Source: Sinomicrobium kalidii (GTDB lineage: Bacteria; Bacteroidota; Bacteroidia; Flavobacteriales; Flavobacteriaceae). Taken from it: a stretch of DNA of 64,000 nucleotides. Numbering within the stretch: position 1 is the stretch's first letter; the number at the start of each line of letters is the position of its first letter. The DNA lies in contig NZ_CP089211.1 of assembly GCF_021183825.1 (NCBI RefSeq), positions 3,950,501-4,014,500 of the forward strand, read 5' to 3'. This document shows positions 50,964-61,520 of the stretch, piece after piece. The notes under the pieces are model-generated. The model searched no databases, had not been told where the DNA came from, and saw only the letters and a list, made by a program, of their open reading frames with translations. The translations under genes and the position numbers were made by a program.

Positions 50964-52238
50964 TTAGTTGGAGATGTTCACCGATGTGCCGCTGCCTATT
51001 CCTATAATACTGTCATACATATCCCCGAAGTTGCGGTAATATACCAATACGAGATAATTGTTTTCCGTTTCAAAATGGTTGCCGTTAATGGTGGTATAGT
51101 CTGTTCCTTCGGGGCTTACCATTACGTATTTATAGTTATAAAAACCCTGTTTGAGACGGAGGGTTGCCCCCAGGGTTCCCGAATGTTCGTCCAGGGTCAT
51201 TTTGTTTTCTTCCGTAAGCTGGTAATTGTTGAATTTTCCGTAGACATAAACGTCATTCAGACCTATTTCCTGAGTGTACCTGAGGCTGAAATGCACGTCG
51301 GCATAATCAGCTTCTGTATCGTTATCCCTGTTGTTCCCGTCAAGAGTACGCACGCGGAAATCCCCGTTGATATCCGGGTTATAGGTGTAGGGTTTGCCGT
51401 TTTCTACCGTATTGGTAAACAGATAGGTGTTGTATATGTCCTTGAGTTCGGTTCCGGATATGGTACTTGAAGACGTCCTTATTTCCTTGTTGTCAAAATA
51501 AAGGTATTCGTTGCCGCCGTCAAAAGCCGTTTCCCTGTCGTATTTATAGATCAGTTGATTACCGGAGTAGAACTGTGGTTTTATACCTGTTATGGCCGTA
51601 TCCCAGTTGTGATTTTGAAGGATGGCTACTTTGACTTCCTGTTGCGGATTGACCAGGGTAAGATTATTGCTGTTTATGGTAAACTGTACAACCTGTTTTT
51701 CCCCGATAACCGACATTTCCCGGGTTCTCTTCAATACGACGCCTACGGAAACGAGGTCTTTGTAGATCACAAAGCGGCGGGAAAAAAGGAAGTTGTCCTG
51801 GTTGTCATATATTTTTAATATATAGTTTCCCGACAGTTTGAACCTTGTCCGCGAGTTGGGTAATGTAAGATCGTAATGCGAATAGGGTTGAAGCGTAGTG
51901 ACCGAATTCCTGTAATCCTGGATCCGCTGGTTATCCATCCCTTTGAGGTATTGCGACTTTAAGAGGTTGGAGGGAGTCCAGTCGAAATTGCAGTGTACGA
52001 TTTTGTAATAGTAGTCTGTCTCCCGTGCCCGGAGGTCGTCAAAAGACAGGGTAAAAGTTTCTCCCTGCGTAACTATGGGAAACTGATCGCCCCGGTTGTT
52101 ACCATCGCTTTTGAACACTACGGATTTTATATGTTGCGGTGGCGCTGTTTCTTTTTCTTCCTGGGCCACGACAGTCAGGGCCAGAAACAGAAATACAAAG
52201 GTAAGTCCCGGAGCTAAATACTTCTTGCTGTACATCAT
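50964..52238 (-). CDS. DUF5103 type IX secretion system plug-like protein
   Basis: A 424-residue secreted protein; signal peptide LTFVFLFLALTVVAQ. ATG 52238 (or 52235) is chosen because the extra residues before it would spoil the signal. Conserved blocks DDLRARETDYYYKIVHCNFD, NYILKIYDNQDNFLFSRRFV and a C-terminal YKYVMVSPEG region match DUF5103 proteins, described as a plug-like component of the Bacteroidota type IX secretion system. Expected in the periplasm or outer membrane. Confidence 0.8.
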   Translation of the reverse strand: MMYSKKYLAPGLTFVFLFLALTVVAQEEKETAPPQHIKSVVFKSDGNNRGDQFPIVTQGETFTLSFDDLRARETDYYYKIVHCNFDWTPSNLLKSQYLKGMDNQRIQDYRNSVTTLQPYSHYDLTLPNSRTRFKLSGNYILKIYDNQDNFLFSRRFVIYKDLVSVGVVLKRTREMSVIGEKQVVQFTINSNNLTLVNPQQEVKVAILQNHNWDTAITGIKPQFYSGNQLIYKYDRETAFDGGNEYLYFDNKEIRTSSSTISGTELKDIYNTYLFTNTVENGKPYTYNPDINGDFRVRTLDGNNRDNDTEADYADVHFSLRYTQEIGLNDVYVYGKFNNYQLTEENKMTLDEHSGTLGATLRLKQGFYNYKYVMVSPEGTDYTTINGNHFETENNYLVLVYYRNFGDMYDSIIGIGSGTSVNISN

Positions 52239-52574
52239 GCTGTAAATATACACAAAAAAAGATGCGGGGAAGTGAAAGCTGTCCGATCCCCATTTTTGTC
52301 AGGAAGACTACAAGATTCCCTGCAAAATGGTTTTGGCTTTTGCAGTTTTTATGCTTTGCAGACAGGAAAACTTTTTATAACAGGACTTCGGTCAATCCCT
52401 TTCTGTCTTTTCTGACCGCCCTGTACGGGTGGACGAGATCAAGAATAAGCTTTTGTTTAGAATGAGTATAAATAGTAAAAACTATGCTTTACAGGCATGA
52501 ATAAATAATCCGTAAATTCATAAATTTGCATGAATTTTTGAATAACCAATTTTTCAAAACAATCTTATTGTAAC
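52239..52574. other. intergenic region before nqrA
   Basis: About 336 bases between divergent genes. It holds a -7 box for nqrA and otherwise AT-rich sequence with no gene seen. Confidence 0.7.
52521..52528 (+). promoter_or_regulatory. TAnnTTTG -7 box before nqrA
   Basis: TAAATTTG matches the Bacteroidota -7 consensus, 46 bases before the nqrA start. No clear -33 box. Confidence 0.5.
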
Positions 52575-53918
52575 ATGTCCAATGACATTCGTATCAGAAA
52601 AGGTTTGAACATCAATCTGGAAGGGGAAGCGGAAAAAACAGTTTCGGACGCCCCGAGAGTTAAAACCTTCGCGCTAAAACCCACGGATTTTCACAACACT
52701 ACGCCTAAAATGGTTGTGAAAGAGGGAGAAAAAGTAAAAGCAGGTGATGTTGTTTTCTACTCCAAGTACAGTGAAAAAATAAAATTCGTAGCTCCGGTAA
52801 GTGGTACAATCGCAGAAATAAGAAGAGGTGCCAAACGAAGGATTCTGGAAGTGGTTATTGATGCCGACGACCAGGATGTCTATAAAGAGTTCGGGGCCAA
52901 AGATCCCGGACAGCTTTCGGCAGAAGAAATAAAAACGTATTTACTGGAAAACGGTTGCTGGCCTTTTATCCGTCAGCGCCCTTATGATGTTATTGCCAAT
53001 CCGGAAGACACGCCCAAGGCGATCTTTATTTCGGCCTGTGCAAGTGCTCCGCTGGCTGCAGATGCGGCTTTTGTGCTGGAAGGAAGAGCGGAAGATTTTC
53101 AGGCGGGTATCGATGCAATTACGAAACTTACCCCGGGCAAAACACATTTGTCTGTAAACAGAAAATCCGATTCTTTTCTCAATGAAGTAAAAGGCGTGGA
53201 GCTTCACAGGGTTTCGGGCCCTCACCCTGCAGGAAATGTAGGTGTTCAGATACACCATATAGATCCGATCAATGCAGGTGAAAGGGTTTGGGTTGTTAAC
53301 CCGGAAGATGTGGCTATCATCGGAAAAGTGTTCCGTACGGGGCAGTTCGATGCTACCCGTACTGTAGCGGTTGCCGGATCTGAAGTAGAGAAACCTCAGT
53401 ATTACAGGGTCAGGATCGGTTCTCGTATAAATGCTCTGGTGAAGAACGATACGAATGATGTAAGGATTATCAGCGGAGACGTATTGACCGGCGACAAGGT
53501 TACAGGTGACGGTTTTCTCGGGTATTACAGCAATATGGTGACCGTAATTCCGGAAGGGAATGAGTATCGTATGTTTGGCTGGTTACCTTTTAAGGACAAC
53601 AACATACCGAGTATGCATCATACTTCTTTTTCGTGGTTGTTTCCCAAAAAGAAATACAAGGTCAATACCAATCTTAACGGGGAAGAAAGAGCCCTGGTGG
53701 TTACCGGTGAAATGGAAAAGGTGCTGCCCATGGATGTTTATCCCATGCAGTTGCTCAAGGCTTGTATGGTGAACAACATTGAGAAAATGGAAAACCTGGG
53801 GATCTATGAAGTGGCTCCGGAGGACTTTGCGCTGATAGACTATGCCTGTACCTCGAAGATAGAAGCACAGGAGATCATCAGGGAAGGCCTCGATTTAATG
53901 ATTAAAGAAGTTGGTTAA
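52575..53918 (+). CDS. nqrA: Na+-translocating NADH-quinone reductase subunit A
   Basis: A 447-residue cytosolic NqrA. Start MSNDIRIRKGLNINLEGEAE, followed by FALKPTDFHNTTPKMVVKEG, KVKAGDVVFYSKYSEKIKF and RPYDVIANPEDTPKAIFISA, all NqrA blocks. NqrA holds the quinone end of the sodium pump. First gene of the nqrABCDEF operon, 10 bases before nqrB. Confidence 0.96.
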   Translation: MSNDIRIRKGLNINLEGEAEKTVSDAPRVKTFALKPTDFHNTTPKMVVKEGEKVKAGDVVFYSKYSEKIKFVAPVSGTIAEIRRGAKRRILEVVIDADDQDVYKEFGAKDPGQLSAEEIKTYLLENGCWPFIRQRPYDVIANPEDTPKAIFISACASAPLAADAAFVLEGRAEDFQAGIDAITKLTPGKTHLSVNRKSDSFLNEVKGVELHRVSGPHPAGNVGVQIHHIDPINAGERVWVVNPEDVAIIGKVFRTGQFDATRTVAVAGSEVEKPQYYRVRIGSRINALVKNDTNDVRIISGDVLTGDKVTGDGFLGYYSNMVTVIPEGNEYRMFGWLPFKDNNIPSMHHTSFSWLFPKKKYKVNTNLNGEERALVVTGEMEKVLPMDVYPMQLLKACMVNNIEKMENLGIYEVAPEDFALIDYACTSKIEAQEIIREGLDLMIKEVG

Positions 53919-53928
53919 TACATAAGAT

Positions 53929-55089
53929 ATGAAGTTTTTAAGAAATAAGATAGATCAACTGAAAAAACCCTTTGGCAAGGGAGAGAAGTGGGAGAAGTTC
54001 GCACCGGCGGTCAATGCCCTTGATACTTTTTTGTTCGTACCGGACCATACTACCCAAAAAGGAGCACATATCCGTGATGCGGTAGACCTTAAACGGACCA
54101 TGATCACCGTGGTCCTGGCACTTGTTCCGGCATTGATATACGGTATCTACAATACGGGGTATCAGTATTTACACCAGCTGAACGGCGGAGATGTTGCATT
54201 TTGGGACGCTTTTGTGCACGGTTTGTGGAAAGTGCTTCCCATGATCGTGGTGTCATATGCTGTAGGGCTGACTATTGAATTTATCTTTGCCATATACAGG
54301 GGACACGAAGTCAATGAAGGTTTTCTGGTCACCGGACTGCTGGTGCCCATGATCATGCCGGTAGATATACCGCTGTGGATGATCGGGATATCCGTCGCCT
54401 TTGCTGTGTTAATCGGGAAAGAAGCCTTTGGCGGTACGGGGATGAATATTTTGAACCCCGCTTTGTTAGCCAGGGCTTTTGCTTTTTTTGCATACCCCAC
54501 ATACATGTCCGGAAACAAGGTTTGGGTTTCCGAAGCTACGAATGTAGATGCCGTTTCCGGTGAGACCATACTGGGAAGCCTTGCAGCGGGACACGACGTA
54601 CACTTCAGTATGTTTAATATGTTTAGCGGAGCCATTCCGGGATCGGTGGGAGAAACCTCCACGCTATGGATTCTGGTGGGAGCCGCCCTGCTTATCTTTA
54701 CCGGGGTAGGGAGTTGGAGGATTATGCTCGGCAGTGTTATCGGAGGAACCGCTATGGGACTGCTCTTTAACCTTTGGGGAGCTAACGATCTGATGAATTT
54801 TCCATGGTATCAGCACCTTCTTGTAGGAGGATTTGCTTTCGGAACCGTTTTTATGGCTACCGATCCTGTGTCCGCCGCACAGACCGTCAGAGGAAAATGG
54901 ATATACGGTATACTGGTCGGATTCTTATGTATCATGATCCGGGTGTTTAACCCCGCTTATCCCGAAGGTGTGATGCTGGGAATCCTGTTAATGAACGTAT
55001 TTGCGCCTACTATTGACCACTATGTTATAGAGGGCAACATAAAAAGAAGAAAGAAAAGACTGGCTGCGTCTAAACTTAAAACCGCTTAG
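53929..55089 (+). CDS. nqrB: Na+-NQR subunit B
   Basis: A 386-residue membrane subunit with about ten membrane helices (for example MIVVSYAVGLTIEFIFAIYR). GKEAFGGTGMNILNPALLAR and DAVSGETILGSLAAG are characteristic; the SGET/T region is where FMN is covalently bound to Thr in NqrB. ApbE, encoded at the end of the window, would attach it. Confidence 0.96.
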   Translation: MKFLRNKIDQLKKPFGKGEKWEKFAPAVNALDTFLFVPDHTTQKGAHIRDAVDLKRTMITVVLALVPALIYGIYNTGYQYLHQLNGGDVAFWDAFVHGLWKVLPMIVVSYAVGLTIEFIFAIYRGHEVNEGFLVTGLLVPMIMPVDIPLWMIGISVAFAVLIGKEAFGGTGMNILNPALLARAFAFFAYPTYMSGNKVWVSEATNVDAVSGETILGSLAAGHDVHFSMFNMFSGAIPGSVGETSTLWILVGAALLIFTGVGSWRIMLGSVIGGTAMGLLFNLWGANDLMNFPWYQHLLVGGFAFGTVFMATDPVSAAQTVRGKWIYGILVGFLCIMIRVFNPAYPEGVMLGILLMNVFAPTIDHYVIEGNIKRRKKRLAASKLKTA

Positions 55090-55091
55090 TA

Positions 55092-55805
55092 ATGAACAGA
55101 GAAGGTAATTTATACACGTTTATCTTTGCGATAGTAATGGTGGTAATAGTCGCGTTTTCACTCGCTTTTGCGGCAACATCGTTAAAGCCAAAGCAAGAGG
55201 AGAACACGAAAAAAGAGAAAATGCAGAATATTCTCAAGACCATAGGTGTCGAGGTAGAAAGAGATGCTGCTGAAGGTGAATACAAACAATACATAAAGGA
55301 AGAATTGTCTTTAGTGGCAGATGGCTCCGTAGACGAGCAATCCGATGCCTTTAACATAGATTTGAACAAAGAATTGAAGCTACCGGTTGACGAGCAGCAT
55401 TTTCCATTGTATATTGCAGATGTTGAAGGTGAAAAGTATTATATAGTACCTTTAAGAGGAGCAGGACTTTGGGATGCCATCTGGGGTTATGTTTCACTGA
55501 AGGAAGATTTGAATACTATAGAAGGTGTTACTTTTGACCATGCCAGTGAAACTCCCGGACTCGGGGCAGAAATTACACAGTCCTGGTTTCAGGCACAATT
55601 TGAAGGAAAAAAGGTGTTTAATGAGGAACACGAGCTCGTAGGAGTAAAAGTTTCCAAAGGTAGTGGTGCGAAAGGAGATAACGAGGTGGATGCCATTTCC
55701 GGAGCTACCATAACCGGAAACGGGGTGACAGCAATGATAAAAGAGCGCCTGTCTCATTATCTGCCGTATTTTAAGAAACAGAAAACTCAATTAGCATTAA
55801 ATTAA
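55092..55805 (+). CDS. nqrC: Na+-NQR subunit C
   Basis: A 237-residue protein with one N-terminal membrane helix (YTFIFAIVMVVIVAFSLAFA) and a periplasmic flavin domain. DAISGATITGNGVTAM contains the SGAT motif whose Thr receives FMN. Begins 2 bases after nqrB. Confidence 0.96.
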   Translation: MNREGNLYTFIFAIVMVVIVAFSLAFAATSLKPKQEENTKKEKMQNILKTIGVEVERDAAEGEYKQYIKEELSLVADGSVDEQSDAFNIDLNKELKLPVDEQHFPLYIADVEGEKYYIVPLRGAGLWDAIWGYVSLKEDLNTIEGVTFDHASETPGLGAEITQSWFQAQFEGKKVFNEEHELVGVKVSKGSGAKGDNEVDAISGATITGNGVTAMIKERLSHYLPYFKKQKTQLALN

Positions 55806-55814
55806 TTGCACGTC

Positions 55815-56528
55815 ATGAGTAAAAAAGTAAAAAAATCACCGATATTTCTTTTTGTTTCTGAGGAAAAGGAGCCCCTGTTCTCTAAAAAGAACAGGCAGTT
55901 GATTTCGGACCCGCTGAATGACAACAATCCCATTACCGTCCAGGTGCTGGGAATATGTTCGGCGTTGGCCATTACGGTACAGTTGAAACCTGCTGTAGTA
56001 ATGACGCTTGCAGTGATGGCGGTAATGGCATGTAGTAACGTTATTGTTTCCCTGATCAGGAACCTGATACCGAATCGTATACGTATTATCGTACAGCTGG
56101 TTATTGTCGCTTCGCTCGTAATCCTGGTGGACCAGGTACTTAAAGCATATGCCTATGATGTGAGTAAGCAGCTATCCGTTTTTGTCGGACTGATTATTAC
56201 GAACTGTATTGTAATGGGACGTCTGGAAGCCTTTGCGTTGGGTAACGGTCCCTGGAAATCCTTTCTGGACGGTATCGGAAATGCCGCGGGTTACGGACTT
56301 ATCCTTATTATAGTGGCATTTTTCAGGGAACTGCTCGGTTCCGGAAAACTCTTCGGAATTGAGATCCTTGGCCATAAAGGAGTGACCATGGCAGAATCTA
56401 CGGGATTATATGCACTGGGGTATGAAAACAACGGTTTTATGTTATTTCCCCCGATGGCACTGTTAACCGTTGGTATTTTTATATGGTTGCAGCGATCCAG
56501 AAACAGAAAATTAATTGAAAAAGAATAA
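55815..56528 (+). CDS. nqrD: Na+-NQR subunit D
   Basis: A 237-residue membrane protein. ATG 55815 (MSKKVKKSP) is the likely start; a TTG at 55806 is also in frame. The NqrD/RnfE-type blocks [20 protein letters not shown] and [20 protein letters not shown] are clear. The subunit has six membrane helices and helps bind the 2Fe-2S centre between NqrD and NqrE. Confidence 0.95.
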   Translation: MSKKVKKSPIFLFVSEEKEPLFSKKNRQLISDPLNDNNPITVQVLGICSALAITVQLKPAVVMTLAVMAVMACSNVIVSLIRNLIPNRIRIIVQLVIVASLVILVDQVLKAYAYDVSKQLSVFVGLIITNCIVMGRLEAFALGNGPWKSFLDGIGNAAGYGLILIIVAFFRELLGSGKLFGIEILGHKGVTMAESTGLYALGYENNGFMLFPPMALLTVGIFIWLQRSRNRKLIEKE

Positions 56529-56563
56529 GAGGTAATTTAACCCGTGTTGTAAAAATCAGAAAA

Positions 56564-57178
56564 ATGGATTACATAAATCTTTTTGTTAGGAGCATTTTTA
56601 TAGAGAACATGATCTTTGCATACTTCCTGGGGATGTGTTCCTACCTGGCCGTGTCTAAAACCGTAAAGACTGCCGTAGGTCTGGGGGCTGCCGTTATCTT
56701 TGTACTGGCCATAACGGTTCCCATTAACTTTTTGCTGGACAATTATCTCTTAAAACCCGGAGCACTTTCGTGGGTTGGGGCGGAATATGCCAATATAGAT
56801 CTTAGCTTTCTCAGCTTTATAATGTTTATTGCGGTAATAGCCTCCATGGTACAGCTTGTGGAGATGGTTGTCGAAAAATTTGCGCCTGCCCTCTATAGTG
56901 CCCTGGGGATATTTCTTCCGCTGATTGCCGTAAACTGTGCCATACTCGGTGGTTCACTGTTTATGCAGCAGAAAGATTTCGGTAGTGTTGGCGAATCGGC
57001 CATCTACGGTGTAGGCTCCGGTATCGGCTGGTTCCTTGCTATACTGGCTATCGCTGCCATCAGGGAAAAGATTGCCTATTCTAATGTTCCTAAGCCTTTG
57101 CGCGGACTGGGCATTACCTTTATCATTACCGGGCTTATGGCTATTGGCTTTATGAGTTTTATGGGAATTTCATTGTAA
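56564..57178 (+). CDS. nqrE: Na+-NQR subunit E
   Basis: A 204-residue NqrE/RnfA-type membrane subunit: [24 protein letters not shown]-like [20 protein letters not shown] and [17 protein letters not shown], with the conserved Cys residues. Pairs with NqrD. Confidence 0.96.
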   Translation: MDYINLFVRSIFIENMIFAYFLGMCSYLAVSKTVKTAVGLGAAVIFVLAITVPINFLLDNYLLKPGALSWVGAEYANIDLSFLSFIMFIAVIASMVQLVEMVVEKFAPALYSALGIFLPLIAVNCAILGGSLFMQQKDFGSVGESAIYGVGSGIGWFLAILAIAAIREKIAYSNVPKPLRGLGITFIITGLMAIGFMSFMGISL

Positions 57179-57198
57179 ACCGTTTTTATATTTAAAAT

Positions 57199-58497
57199 AT
57201 GGATTATTCAATAATCTTTGCGAGTATAGTTGTATTTTTAGTGTTGGTTTTGGTGCTCGTCGCCATTCTTTTGGGTGCTAAGGCCAAATTAATACCGTCC
57301 GGACCTGTATCCCTGCACATTAATGGTGAAAAGGATGTAGAGGTATCTTCGGGAGGTACGCTTTTATCAACACTCGGTAACAGTAAAATATTTTTACCGT
57401 CTGCATGTGGTGGCGGTGGTACCTGTATTCAATGTAAATGTCGCGTACTGGAAGGCGGGGGGAATATCCTGCCTACTGAAGAGCCGCACTTTACCAGAAA
57501 GGAAATTGCAGAAGGATGGCGCCTGGGATGCCAGGTAAAGGTAAAACAGGATATGACCATAGAAGTTCCGGAAGAAGTTTTCGGGATCAAGAAATGGGAA
57601 GCCACTGTGGTCGGAAACTACAATGTAGCTTCGTTTATCAAGGAATTTATAGTCGAGATCCCGGAAGATATGGGGTATAAACCGGGAGGATATATACAGA
57701 TCGAGATCCCCAAGTGTGTGGTGGAATACAAGGATATTGACATTACTGCACACCCCGAGGAACACCCCGGAGAGCCGGACAAGTTCAAAATGGAGTGGGA
57801 TAAGTTCAACCTGTGGCCGTTGGTCATGAAGAATGATGAAATCGTGGAGCGTGCCTATTCAATGGCTTCTTATCCGGCTGAAGGACGAAAAATCATGCTC
57901 AACGTACGTGTAGCCACTCCGCCCTGGGACCGTTCAAAAAACGGCTGGATGGATGTAAATCCCGGAATAGCCTCATCGTATATCTTCTCCAGAAAACCGG
58001 GAGACAAGGTAACTATTTCCGGACCTTATGGCGAATTCTTTATCAACCATTCGGAAGCGGAAATGCTGTATGTAGGTGGTGGAGCCGGTATGGCACCCAT
58101 GCGTTCGCACTTGTACCACCTCTTTAAGACATTAAAAACCGGAAGAAAGGTAAGCTACTGGTACGGAGGACGTTCAAAGCGTGAATTGTTCTACCTGGAT
58201 CATTTCAAAGAACTGGAGGATGAATTCCCCAACTTTAAATTTTACGTAGTACTGTCCGAGCCGCTTCCGGAAGATAACTGGAAGGAAATGAAAGACATCA
58301 ATGATGAGGAAGGCGACGGTTTCCTCGGGTTTGTACACCAGGCTGTAATAGACCAGTACCTGAACCATCACGAAGCGCCCGAAGACATAGAATTCTATTT
58401 CTGCGGACCCCCGCTGATGAACAAGGCGGTAGAGAAAATGTGTGATGACTTTGGTGTTCCGCCTGAAAATGTACGATTCGACGATTTTGGAGGATAA
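57199..58497 (+). CDS. nqrF: Na+-NQR subunit F (NADH-oxidising)
   Basis: A 432-residue subunit with an N-terminal membrane helix, a 2Fe-2S ferredoxin domain ([20 protein letters not shown], plus LGCQVK) and a ferredoxin-reductase part: [13 protein letters not shown] for [22 protein letters not shown] for NADH. Last gene of the operon; a strong terminator follows. Confidence 0.97.
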   Translation: MDYSIIFASIVVFLVLVLVLVAILLGAKAKLIPSGPVSLHINGEKDVEVSSGGTLLSTLGNSKIFLPSACGGGGTCIQCKCRVLEGGGNILPTEEPHFTRKEIAEGWRLGCQVKVKQDMTIEVPEEVFGIKKWEATVVGNYNVASFIKEFIVEIPEDMGYKPGGYIQIEIPKCVVEYKDIDITAHPEEHPGEPDKFKMEWDKFNLWPLVMKNDEIVERAYSMASYPAEGRKIMLNVRVATPPWDRSKNGWMDVNPGIASSYIFSRKPGDKVTISGPYGEFFINHSEAEMLYVGGGAGMAPMRSHLYHLFKTLKTGRKVSYWYGGRSKRELFYLDHFKELEDEFPNFKFYVVLSEPLPEDNWKEMKDINDEEGDGFLGFVHQAVIDQYLNHHEAPEDIEFYFCGPPLMNKAVEKMCDDFGVPPENVRFDDFGG

Positions 58498-58522
58498 TTA
58501 ACATAAATAATCCATTTAATAT

Positions 58523-58555
58523 AAAGACCGATACCTGTAACCGTATCGGTCTTTT
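58523..58555 (+). terminator. terminator of the nqr operon
   Basis: AAAGACCGATAC (58523-58534), loop CTGTAACC, GTATCGGTCTTT (58543-58554) and T-run. A 12-base-pair perfect stem. Bases 58556-58759 show no gene. Confidence 0.9.
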
Positions 58556-58759
58556 TGCTTTATGGCCCGGCAGGATTACCTCCCCAAAAAACTCATGCTG
58601 GCTTACTGGGCGCCCAGCTTTTCTATTCCTTTCCTTCATCATAACACACTACTGACTCATACTCATACTGGTCCTTTCTCATACTGGTGCTCGTTTGTAA
58701 CGATTATCTTTACCCTTACCTAATTATAACACACCACCCTATCTTTGTTATATAATCAT

Positions 58760-58767
58760 TATTTTTG
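58760..58767 (+). promoter_or_regulatory. TAnnTTTG -7 box before the peptidase gene
   Basis: TATTTTTG, 24 bases before ATG 58791; fits the Bacteroidota -7 consensus. No clear -33 box. Confidence 0.5.
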
Positions 58768-58790
58768 TTGCATTTAAAAATCAATTGATC

Positions 58791-60827
58791 ATGAATACCA
58801 AAGCATTTTTAGGCCTTTCGCTGGCCCTGGCAATCTCTGTTTCCTGTGCCGATAATAAGAAGGAAAGTACGGTGAAAAAAGAACCGGTTGCCGAAAAAAA
58901 GTTTGACTACGAGGTAGACCGGTTTGCCGATATCCGCATACTCCGCTACCGGATCCCGGGCTGGGAAAACCTGAGTTTGAAAGAACAAAAGCTGGTGTAC
59001 TACCTTACACAGGCCAGACTGAGTGGGAGGGACATCATGTGGGACCAGAATTATCGTCATAACCTGGCCATACGGAAAGCCCTGGAAAACATTTATACTA
59101 CTTATGAAGGCGATAAAAGCTCGGAAAACTGGGAAGCATTTGAAGTTTATCTTAAGAGGGTATGGTTTTCCAACGGTATTCACCATCACTATTCCAATGA
59201 TAAAATAAAACCCGGTTTTGACAGGACGTATCTGGAAAACCTGTTAAAGGAGACCGGTACGACACTGGATGAAGCTATTGTGGCAGTACTTTTTAATGAT
59301 GCGGACACCAAGAAAGTTAACCTCGACGCTTCCAGGGGACTTATAAAAGGATCGGCCGTGAACTTTTACGGAGAAGGGATCACTGCCGATGAAGTAGATG
59401 CCTTTTATGCCGATATGAAATCACCCGATCCGGAAAAACCGCTGTCGTTCGGACTCAATTCCAAACTGGTAAAGGAAGACGGGAAACTGGTAGAGAAAGT
59501 ATGGAAGAGCGGCGGAATGTACGGGGAAGCCATAGACAGGATCATTCACTGGCTGGAAAAGGCTAAGGAAGTAGCGGAAAACGAAAAGCAGGCCCATGCA
59601 CTCGGCCTCCTTATTGAATATTACAGAACAGGAGACCTCCGGACCTGGGACGACTACAATGTGGCCTGGACCGAAGCCACCGAAGGGAATATAGATTATA
59701 TAAACAGCTTTATAGAAGTGTATAACGATCCCAAGGGATACCGTGGCTCATACGAATCTATCGTGCAGATCAAGGATTTTGAAATGTCAAAGAAGATGGA
59801 GGTCCTGGCCCACAATGCACAGTGGTTTGAGGACAATTCCCCTTTAATGCCCGAACATAAAAAGGAAAATGTGGTGGGGGTATCCTATAAAACGGTTGTA
59901 GTAGCGGGAGAAGCAGGAGATGCCTCCCCAAGCACACCCATCGGGGTGAATTTGCCCAATGCCAACTGGATCAGGACTGCACACGGTTCCAAATCGGTTT
60001 CTCTGGGCAACATTATTGAAGCCTATAATAATGCCGGAAGCGGGGATCGTTTAAAAGAGTTTGTAAACGATGAGGAAGAACTGGAACTCGCCAAAAAGTA
60101 CGGAAAACTGGGAGGTAAATTGCATACGGCCCTTCACGAGGTTATCGGCCATGCTTCCGGAAAACTGAATCCCGGAGTGGGTGAAACCAAGGAAACGCTG
60201 AAAAATTATGCATCGACCCTGGAAGAAGGAAGAGCAGACCTGGTAGGGCTGTATTATATCATGGACCCGAAATTACAGGAACTCGGACTGGTAGATGATT
60301 ACCGCAAAGTGGCCATGGCCGAATATGACGGCTATATCCGGAACGGATTGTTAACGCAGCTTATACGCCTGGAACCCGGACGCGATGTGGAAGAAGCCCA
60401 TATGCGCAACCGCCAGTGGGTATCGGCCTGGGTATTTGAAAAAGGGAAAAAAGACAATGTTATTGAAAAGGTAAACCGGGACGGAAAGACCTATTACAAT
60501 ATCAACGATTATGACAAGCTCAGGGAACTGTTCGGGGAATTGCTCCGGGAAACCCAGCGTATAAAGTCCGAAGGCGATTATGAAGCTGCTGAAGCATTGG
60601 TAGAAGGCTATGGTGTAAAAGTAGACCAGGCCATCCACAGAGAGGTTCTGGAAAGGAATAAGGCCTTTAAATCTGCACCGTACAGCGGGTTTGTAAATCC
60701 CGTACTGGTGCCGGAAACAAACGAAGCCGGAGAGATTACGGCGATTAAGGTCACCCGGCCCGGGAATTTTGAGGAGCAAATGCTCTACTATGCCGGAAAT
60801 TACAGCTTCCTGCCTGTTAATAACTAA
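58791..60827 (+). CDS. dipeptidyl peptidase III (M49) lipoprotein
   Basis: A 678-residue zinc peptidase. ATG 58791 (MNTKAFLGLS) is preferred to a TTG at 58785. Signal and lipobox are LALAISVSCADNK (Cys near residue 20), so it is anchored in an envelope membrane. The M49 motif HEVIGH (about 449-454; family form HExxGH) and EEGRAD (about 478-483) supply the zinc ligands. It would cut dipeptides from short peptides. Length fits bacterial DPP III. Confidence 0.9.
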   Translation: MNTKAFLGLSLALAISVSCADNKKESTVKKEPVAEKKFDYEVDRFADIRILRYRIPGWENLSLKEQKLVYYLTQARLSGRDIMWDQNYRHNLAIRKALENIYTTYEGDKSSENWEAFEVYLKRVWFSNGIHHHYSNDKIKPGFDRTYLENLLKETGTTLDEAIVAVLFNDADTKKVNLDASRGLIKGSAVNFYGEGITADEVDAFYADMKSPDPEKPLSFGLNSKLVKEDGKLVEKVWKSGGMYGEAIDRIIHWLEKAKEVAENEKQAHALGLLIEYYRTGDLRTWDDYNVAWTEATEGNIDYINSFIEVYNDPKGYRGSYESIVQIKDFEMSKKMEVLAHNAQWFEDNSPLMPEHKKENVVGVSYKTVVVAGEAGDASPSTPIGVNLPNANWIRTAHGSKSVSLGNIIEAYNNAGSGDRLKEFVNDEEELELAKKYGKLGGKLHTALHEVIGHASGKLNPGVGETKETLKNYASTLEEGRADLVGLYYIMDPKLQELGLVDDYRKVAMAEYDGYIRNGLLTQLIRLEPGRDVEEAHMRNRQWVSAWVFEKGKKDNVIEKVNRDGKTYYNINDYDKLRELFGELLRETQRIKSEGDYEAAEALVEGYGVKVDQAIHREVLERNKAFKSAPYSGFVNPVLVPETNEAGEITAIKVTRPGNFEEQMLYYAGNYSFLPVNN

Positions 60828-60847
60828 AAGCTGTGTTCTATATACCA

Positions 60848-60877
60848 AAGCCTGCCGCTCCGGCAGGCTTGTTTTTT
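60848..60877 (+). terminator. terminator between peptidase gene and transporter pair
   Basis: AAGCCTGCCG, loop CTC, CGGCAGGCTT (10-base-pair stem), then G and six T. Serves the peptidase gene. Confidence 0.9.
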
Positions 60878-60891
60878 ATGTATGTAACCGG

Positions 60892-61305
60892 TTAATGCGG
60901 CAATTTGTTTTTCAGAAGACCGTATACAAAAGTGCCCAGCAATGCACCGAAAATAACAATAGCCATACTCCAGAATCCTGCCCCGAAAAGGATATACATG
61001 GGCCCGGGACATGCCCCTGCCAGTGCCCAGCCCAAACCGAACAGGATACCACCCGCGAGGTAACGGGTAATTCCTTTTTCCTTGTCGGCGATCTGTATTT
61101 TTTGGCCTTCCGTATTTTTAGTCCCTGTACGTTTAAATATCCGGATGCCTGTAAACCCGGTAAGTATGGCTACCATAATGATCCCGTACATGTGAAAGGA
61201 CTGGAAATGGAACATTTCGTAGATCCTGTACCACGATACGGCTTCCGATTTGGTAAGGACAATCCCGAAAAAGATTCCGACTAGCAAAAATTTGATATAT
61301 TTCAT
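60892..61305 (-). CDS. YeeE/YedE (DUF6691)-type sulfur transporter half
   Basis: A 137-residue membrane protein with four helices. GGILFGLGWALAGACPGPMY holds the conserved Cys of the YeeE/YedE family, which imports thiosulfate-type sulfur compounds. The partner half is at 61,521; two halves usually lie side by side, but a repeat element separates them here. Confidence 0.82.
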   Translation of the reverse strand: MKYIKFLLVGIFFGIVLTKSEAVSWYRIYEMFHFQSFHMYGIIMVAILTGFTGIRIFKRTGTKNTEGQKIQIADKEKGITRYLAGGILFGLGWALAGACPGPMYILFGAGFWSMAIVIFGALLGTFVYGLLKNKLPH

Positions 61306-61330
61306 CTGTAAATAGTTTATAATTGTATTT

Positions 61331-61472
61331 AACGTGAATAATGGATAAGCTCTTTGAGGTGAAGGTGCCTTAAACTGTAACCTTATTTGAATTTTTCTGC
61401 AGCGTTCCTCCCTTCTCCCGATAGTTATACGGGATGAAAATGGGAGCCTTTTTTCTTATCCATTATTCACGT
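61331..61472. mobile_element. 142-bp MITE-like element
   Basis: Perfect 19-base inverted ends: AACGTGAATAATGGATAAG at 61331-61349 and CTTATCCATTATTCACGTT at 61454-61472. ATTT lies directly outside both ends (61327-61330, 61473-61476), as expected of a target duplication. The middle is non-coding. It lies between the two transporter genes. Confidence 0.6.
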
Positions 61473-61520
61473 TATTTAGGGTTTCATTGTCATACGTCCT
61501 GAGTCATACCTCTTATGTCA

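Noticed and set aside
58556..58759. Possible small genes after the nqr terminator
   Set aside because: No frame has a good start and length, and the repeated CATACTGG pieces are too short to call a repeat.
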